Origin: Dissophora ornata
Lineage: Eukaryota; Mortierellomycota; Mortierellomycetes; Mortierellales; Mortierellaceae
NCBI GenBank assembly: GCA_025201705.1
Contig: MU616735.1
Location: 1-47,954, forward strand
Direction of reading: 5' to 3'
DNA length: 47,954 bases
How positions within the stretch are numbered: the first letter of the stretch is position 1; each line of letters opens with the position of its first letter. The position numbers and the translations under genes are program-made. The notes beneath the pieces were generated by a model that saw only the letters and a program-made list of their open reading frames with translations, was not told the DNA's origin and did not search any database. Shown here in pieces: positions 43,980-47,954 of the stretch.

Positions 43980-44530
43980 GAGTGATGGTATGGAGTGAGA
44001 GGGGCAATTGGATAGTAGGGAGGCCAACGGCAAAGAGTTGGGAGGGTGGAGGCGAATAGGCGCGAGTGCAAAGGCGAGGAAGAGTGAGGGAAAGAAGCGA
44101 GGAAAGAATGAGAAGGCGAGGTTCCTATTTGAGGACAAATTAAATTTAAGTGAACTTGACGCGATGTGGTTGTTTACCGCATTCATTTTAACGCAACGCG
44201 TCGACAATAACTTAACGGACTGCTTCCCCTCCCCGATCCATTCACCGCTCATTAAAAAGTTCTTTTTGCTTCGCTGTCCTCCAGTATCCCCCATTTGTCA
44301 TCCGTCGCTTACGTTAAGTCGCGTCAAGTTGGATGTCCGCGTCATTAATTTGCCAACAGTCCTACAAATTACTTGGCCCACTTTCTAACGCGTCTCGCTC
44401 ACTTAAGTAAAGTGCAATAGGCAGGGGACATCTCATTTGACACAGCAACACACACTGACTTTTTATTGTACAAGTGTCACCTGATGGACAGGGCACGGAG
44501 AGGAGTAAGTAAATACATAACAGAGAGCGA
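43980..44530. other. RNR1 promoter region with inverted-repeat arms
   Basis: No gene seen. Two arms (44146-44163 and 44389-44406) are inverted copies, TTAAGTGA then four differing bases then GACGCG, about 260 bp apart. MluI-box-like hexamers lie in and between them. Confidence 0.55.
44159..44393. promoter_or_regulatory. Cluster of MluI cell-cycle box-like sites upstream of RNR1
   Basis: Perfect ACGCGT hexamers occur at 44196-44201 and 44388-44393, with related ACGCGA at 44159-44164 and TCGCGT at 44319-44324. All lie 180-415 nt upstream of the RNR1 start. In yeasts, MBF drives RNR1 through ACGCGT boxes. Confidence 0.55.
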
Positions 44531-46123
44531 CTACCGAGAAGAAGCCGCTGCATTGTAAAAGCACTCTTGGATTATATCATGCATCTGCTCACCAGACTGC
44601 AGTCGTCTCGCCTCTGCCACAGATGAGATTCCAAACACAGACTGGTCCAGCCGTGGCTTTGTTCGCTTCATGGGCTTTACTGGTGCTGCTCTGCTCTCAG
44701 TTGCGCCATCGCTAACACCAAAGTCCATATCTTCCTGGTCCATACTAAGCATGTCCATGCTCATGCGACTTGAGGCCGAAGATGTAAAGGCTATGCTAGA
44801 GTTCGCTTCGGCGTTGCTCATTTCCTGATCATGCTCTATATGCGCTCGTAAATTCGTTGTAATAGAAAGTGGCACAAATTGCTGGATCGTGCTCTGCATC
44901 GCAACAGATTGAATTGGATTCTGTGAGGACGAGACCGTAGAGCCCGAGGAAGTCGTTGGCTGATAGCGATGCGTCGCGTGTGACCTTGTAGATTGGTTAT
45001 TGTCTTCGTCTAATTCTTCGTCGTCTTGCCAACCTGCCTTTCGTTTCGTGCCAGGCGCTGTCTGAGTGTCCTTCGTCGTCACTGTCGGTGCCAGAGAGAC
45101 ACCGTTGGTCAACGGCAAGTTTTCTCGGGCTTCTCTAGAGTCGCCGGGTTGGCTGTGTAATGAATGATGACGTGGGTCGTGTGGATATGAATGTGATTGA
45201 TAATACTGCTGGTGTACGGAACGAGGTTGCGGCTCCCTGTTATCGGATAACGTCTCCGTGTCTTGATAGTGATTGTGGAAAGAAGTTGCTCGAGCATGGT
45301 CAATTGAGGCTGCTGAGGAGTACGTTGAAGAAAGATATGCATGTAAGGCGGTCGTTGTTGAGGACATAGTTACGGGCGGACAAGATGATGTCGAGGACGG
45401 CACAATGGTGCGCGCCTGCATCTGCGGCGAGGATGACGGAGGCGAGGGTGTGGGAGAGTACGTAGTTGAAGTTTGGATAGATCGCCAGTGTGGTCCGACA
45501 GCGTGACGATTAAGTTTGGCGTTGTTGATCAGAGTGTATTGGTTAGGGTTATCCAACTGGATGGTGTTATCGCTGCACGACGTTGTGATGGCAGGTCCAA
45601 AGGTAGGATACCAAGGTCGAGTCGTGCTGCCGGGCATGGCTTGGAGACGTTGAACTAGCTGCAGCTGCTGCAAGTAGAGCTCCTGCTGTCGCTGGTTTTC
45701 TTGGTGCTGCAGTAATGCTCTCTGGTGTTCGGTGAAGGTATCGGTAGGAGGAGCAGTATCGAGCGAGTCGCCGGGTTGACTCATTTCGTTGTTCAATAGA
45801 GTATCATCGGAAGAGCGTAGTTGCTGTTGCTGTAGCTGTAGCTGCCGTTGCTGCTGCTGCTGATATTGCTGTTGCTGAAGCTGTTGCTGCTGTTGTTGCT
45901 GCTCCGACTGTAGTTGCTGCTGTAGTTGCAGTTGCTGATGTTGGTACTGCAACTGTCGTTGATATTCAATGGTGGTATCTGGATTGGATAGGGCAATGAG
46001 ATACGCAGCGTGGACACCCTGCTGCATGCCTGGCGGTGGTCCTGAGCCGTTTCCTTGACGCTTGACAGAGGACCACTGGGGTCCGACTGTGCGCCTCCAT
46101 CCCGATGAAGGATGGGTGGCCAT
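44531..46123 (-). CDS. Glutamine-rich low-complexity protein, unknown function
   Basis: Single ORF of 530 aa from ATG 46123. The N-terminus (MATHPSSGWRRTVGPQWSSVK) is not low complexity. Residues about 50-115 are almost wholly Gln with scattered Leu, encoded by mixed CAG/CAA. The centre is Ser/Thr/Pro/His-rich and probably disordered. The C-terminus (PVKPMKRTKPRLDQS, then VFGISSVAEARRLQSGEQ and HDIIQECFYNAA) looks like a conserved short helical module with a possible basic nuclear signal. The composition resembles transcription or RNA-binding regulators. I do not recognise a family. Part of the central region could hide an intron, but the frame is open throughout. Confidence 0.75.
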   Translation of the reverse strand: MATHPSSGWRRTVGPQWSSVKRQGNGSGPPPGMQQGVHAAYLIALSNPDTTIEYQRQLQYQHQQLQLQQQLQSEQQQQQQQLQQQQYQQQQQRQLQLQQQQLRSSDDTLLNNEMSQPGDSLDTAPPTDTFTEHQRALLQHQENQRQQELYLQQLQLVQRLQAMPGSTTRPWYPTFGPAITTSCSDNTIQLDNPNQYTLINNAKLNRHAVGPHWRSIQTSTTYSPTPSPPSSSPQMQARTIVPSSTSSCPPVTMSSTTTALHAYLSSTYSSAASIDHARATSFHNHYQDTETLSDNREPQPRSVHQQYYQSHSYPHDPRHHSLHSQPGDSREARENLPLTNGVSLAPTVTTKDTQTAPGTKRKAGWQDDEELDEDNNQSTRSHATHRYQPTTSSGSTVSSSQNPIQSVAMQSTIQQFVPLSITTNLRAHIEHDQEMSNAEANSSIAFTSSASSRMSMDMLSMDQEDMDFGVSDGATESRAAPVKPMKRTKPRLDQSVFGISSVAEARRLQSGEQMHDIIQECFYNAAASSR

Positions 46124-47062
46124 GATTCGAAGTGTTCAGCGGGGAAATGCGAACCCTCGTTTTATTGTTATTAATTTTTTTTTTGGTGTGCTACGAATCC
46201 AAGGAGGAGTGAGAATTCGACTGGACTTGAAATGAAAAGTGGGAGGAGGGGGTGCAATGAATGAGAGAAACCAGGGATAGGAGAACAGATGGCAGAGTGC
46301 GATAGGGGTGCGGGTGGATGGTGGTGGAGGATTGATGCACAAGCAGAAGAATGAATGAACTCTACACGGTTGAGGAGGGTTGTCTTTGGTTGTGCTCTGT
46401 GAAGAATTGTTCTGCACAAACCTGTGGTAGAAACTAAGAAAGTGTCCCGAGTGAGCGTGGACACGGCGTGTGAGCTGCGATTGGGTGGTTAGAGTGGAGG
46501 GCGCACCCCATTCTGGACGCATGCATGTATGCAATAACTCGCTCCGTTACCCCTTCCTTCCCTCAGAGTGTATCCATGGGCATCATTCGCGACTGACCGG
46601 CCAAAAAGAGCAAAGGCGAAAGAGAGAGAGAGGGGGAGAGAGTGAGTAATGCTCTGTGCTCTCGTTGTGGACACATGCACACAATTGACAATTGTAGTCC
46701 ATTCTGCATGATTCACAACGTGTTCGGCTGACACGCCCATGCAGTTGACCTTGCATCCAGTTTGTCTACAACCCACTCTCCACCAGCGCCTTCATACCTT
46801 TTGTGGGTGGTCATGATGCTCAACGTTTCATCTTCATCTTCTCGTAGATCCCAGGGACAGCCATTGAGGCTGCAGAACAGATCACCAGACTTGGAGAACC
46901 GGATCGCGGTTATATTGTCGAGCATTTGCATTTTTTCAAAAGCGCGTAAAAAAGGTGGATAATTTATTTACAAGCTTAATCATTTTTTTTTTTTTTTTTT
47001 TTTTTTTACTTTCAACCTCTCTATTTAGAAACGAAAGGCGATCCATTTTTCTTTGGGCAGAT
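46124..47062. other. Intergenic region
   Basis: It contains the promoter of the Gln-rich gene and, at 46983-47007, a 25-nt T run just beyond the PET100 stop. A minus-strand ORF at 46931-46713 starts ITAIRFSKSGDLF after a few residues, which resembles the beginning of a WD40 blade but does not continue. I regard it as unproven. Confidence 0.5.
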
Positions 47063-47842
47063 CTACACGTTCTTGTCGTCTGCGACGCCATCGCGAGCAG
47101 CTCTTCGTGCAAGACGCTCCTGCTTCAAGCGTTCAACCTCATACAACAATTCCTTCTTGTCAATTCCAGTGCGCGTCTGAGTTCAACAATATGGCGAGAA
47201 GAGTGAGAGGGAGAGAGAGAGGGAGAGAGGAGTGAATAAAGAGTTGATAACTCTTCGCAACGTTTGATGGCCCAATATACTTGTAAGGAGTCAATATAAG
47301 CGGACTGGATGAAATGACTTACATTGACGACCTCAGGTGCAGGCCAGAACTTGGACTAAAAGAGTAGAGAGAATAGGGAGGCATGCGCAGTTTGCAGCTG
47401 TCAGTATCCCACGGAGTGAGGACGGCGCTGTGGGTTTAGTTCGGGAAATTAATAACAACACTTACGCCCCGAACATGCTTGTCGTAGAATTCGGGTGCGC
47501 CTAAAACAGATCCCAAGGAAGAGGTGGACTGGGTTAACAAAATCCGACGCTGGCAACCCGGATAACCATCCTGGTTTCAACACACACACACACACACAGG
47601 TCCCGGGGCTACCACAGGAAGAGGCAGTGGTTGTCGTTACCAAAGTACACCATGAACATGACTGGCGTAAAGATGTAGACACCAAACTATGAATCGCAAC
47701 GATTGTGTGGTGACAGGCGAAGAAAGCAATGTTAAAAATAAGGAAACGGAATGGCAAGCGAGGAATGGCAGTGTGAATGCGCTTCACTACTGGTGCTGAG
47801 CTGTAGCCATGCCTTAAAAACTTCGAGCTTTGGGCCAGCCAT
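47063..47842 (-). CDS. PET100: Cytochrome c oxidase assembly protein PET100
   Basis: Five small exons: 47842-47813, 47686-47641, 47500-47466, 47355-47323 and 47176-47063, giving 85 aa, all in frame. The start MAGPKLEVFK joined to FGVYIFTPVMFMVYFG is the Pet100 signature: a short matrix or intermembrane-side start, then one membrane helix. It is followed by APEFYDKHVRG and FWPAPEVVNTRTG, then a Glu/Arg-rich helix (LLYEVERLKQERLARRAAR). The first intron begins with GC rather than GT (AAG|GCATGG), and no GT donor gives the conserved junction. It acts in the mitochondrial inner membrane in complex IV assembly. Intron 2 carries a CA microsatellite (47579-47597). Confidence 0.9.
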
Positions 47843-47954
47843 TGTGAGTGTCGGAATGGGTTTTTGTCGAGAGATGTCGTCTGTGGGAGCGTAGTTTCCG
47901 TGCGTGGTTCAGCCCTGGTTCCTACGAGGACAATGGGCGCGAAAATTACGTCAC
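47843..47954. other. PET100 upstream region to the window end
   Basis: 112 bp. The last bases read TTACGTCAC, a CRE-like half-palindrome. Nothing else recognisable. Confidence 0.4.

Noticed and set aside
46713..46931. A 72-codon minus-strand ORF with a WD40-like first strand
   Set aside because: Only one short stretch is suggestive, no second blade follows, and an overlapping plus-strand ORF is equally long; not enough to call a gene.

Overview
The window is nuclear DNA of an early-diverging fungus. The best fit is Mortierellomycotina or a close Mucoromycota relative. I infer this from short GT-AG introns (about 75-300 nt), compact intergenic spaces, typical fungal housekeeping genes, and a RLFFLCECG-type domain that I associate with Mortierella proteins. 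No species call is possible from sequence reading alone.

Layout. 1-2770: an intronless tRNA-Leu(CAA), a 1.43-kb element with 123-bp terminal inverted repeats, and a hairpin-rich stretch with no recognisable gene. 2771-14010: a MIC26/27-like (apolipoprotein O family) protein with a huge coiled-coil extension (-), a type I membrane protein (+), a bestrophin-like anion channel (-), a decayed PIF/Harbinger-like transposase scrap, and a 58-aa serine palmitoyltransferase small subunit (-). 14011-30807: the core of the window. It holds a 2-oxoglutarate/Fe(II) oxygenase (+), a LEU2-LEU1 fusion gene (-), ILV6 (-), mitochondrial 3-hydroxyisobutyryl-CoA hydrolase (-), one orphan ORF (+), ILV5 (-) and ILV2 (+). 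31706-47842: an unusual methyltransferase fusion (+), SF3A2/PRP11 (+), NCBP2/CBP20 (-), UTP12/WDR3 (+), RNR1 (-), a Gln-rich protein (-) and PET100 (-).

The most notable system is a branched-chain amino acid (BCAA) gene cluster spanning about 15 kb. ILV2 and ILV6 (acetohydroxyacid synthase, both subunits) and ILV5 (ketol-acid reductoisomerase) carry mitochondrial presequences. The fused isopropylmalate dehydrogenase/isomerase has none and should act in the cytosol, matching the usual compartments of the fungal pathway. The gene set equals bacterial ilvBNC plus leuBCD, and the fusion keeps the B-C-D order. ILV3, LEU4 and the transaminase are not in the window. A valine-degradation gene sits inside the cluster. 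The ILV5 and fusion-gene promoters share a nearly identical TATA-containing block.

Other points worth a second look are a probable 3-nt microexon in RNR1, a GC-AG intron in PET100, MluI-box-like sites in inverted-repeat arms upstream of RNR1, and the giant MICOS-like coiled-coil protein. Exon boundaries were worked out by eye from splice signals, reading-frame continuity and conserved family residues; every multi-exon model given closes in frame.
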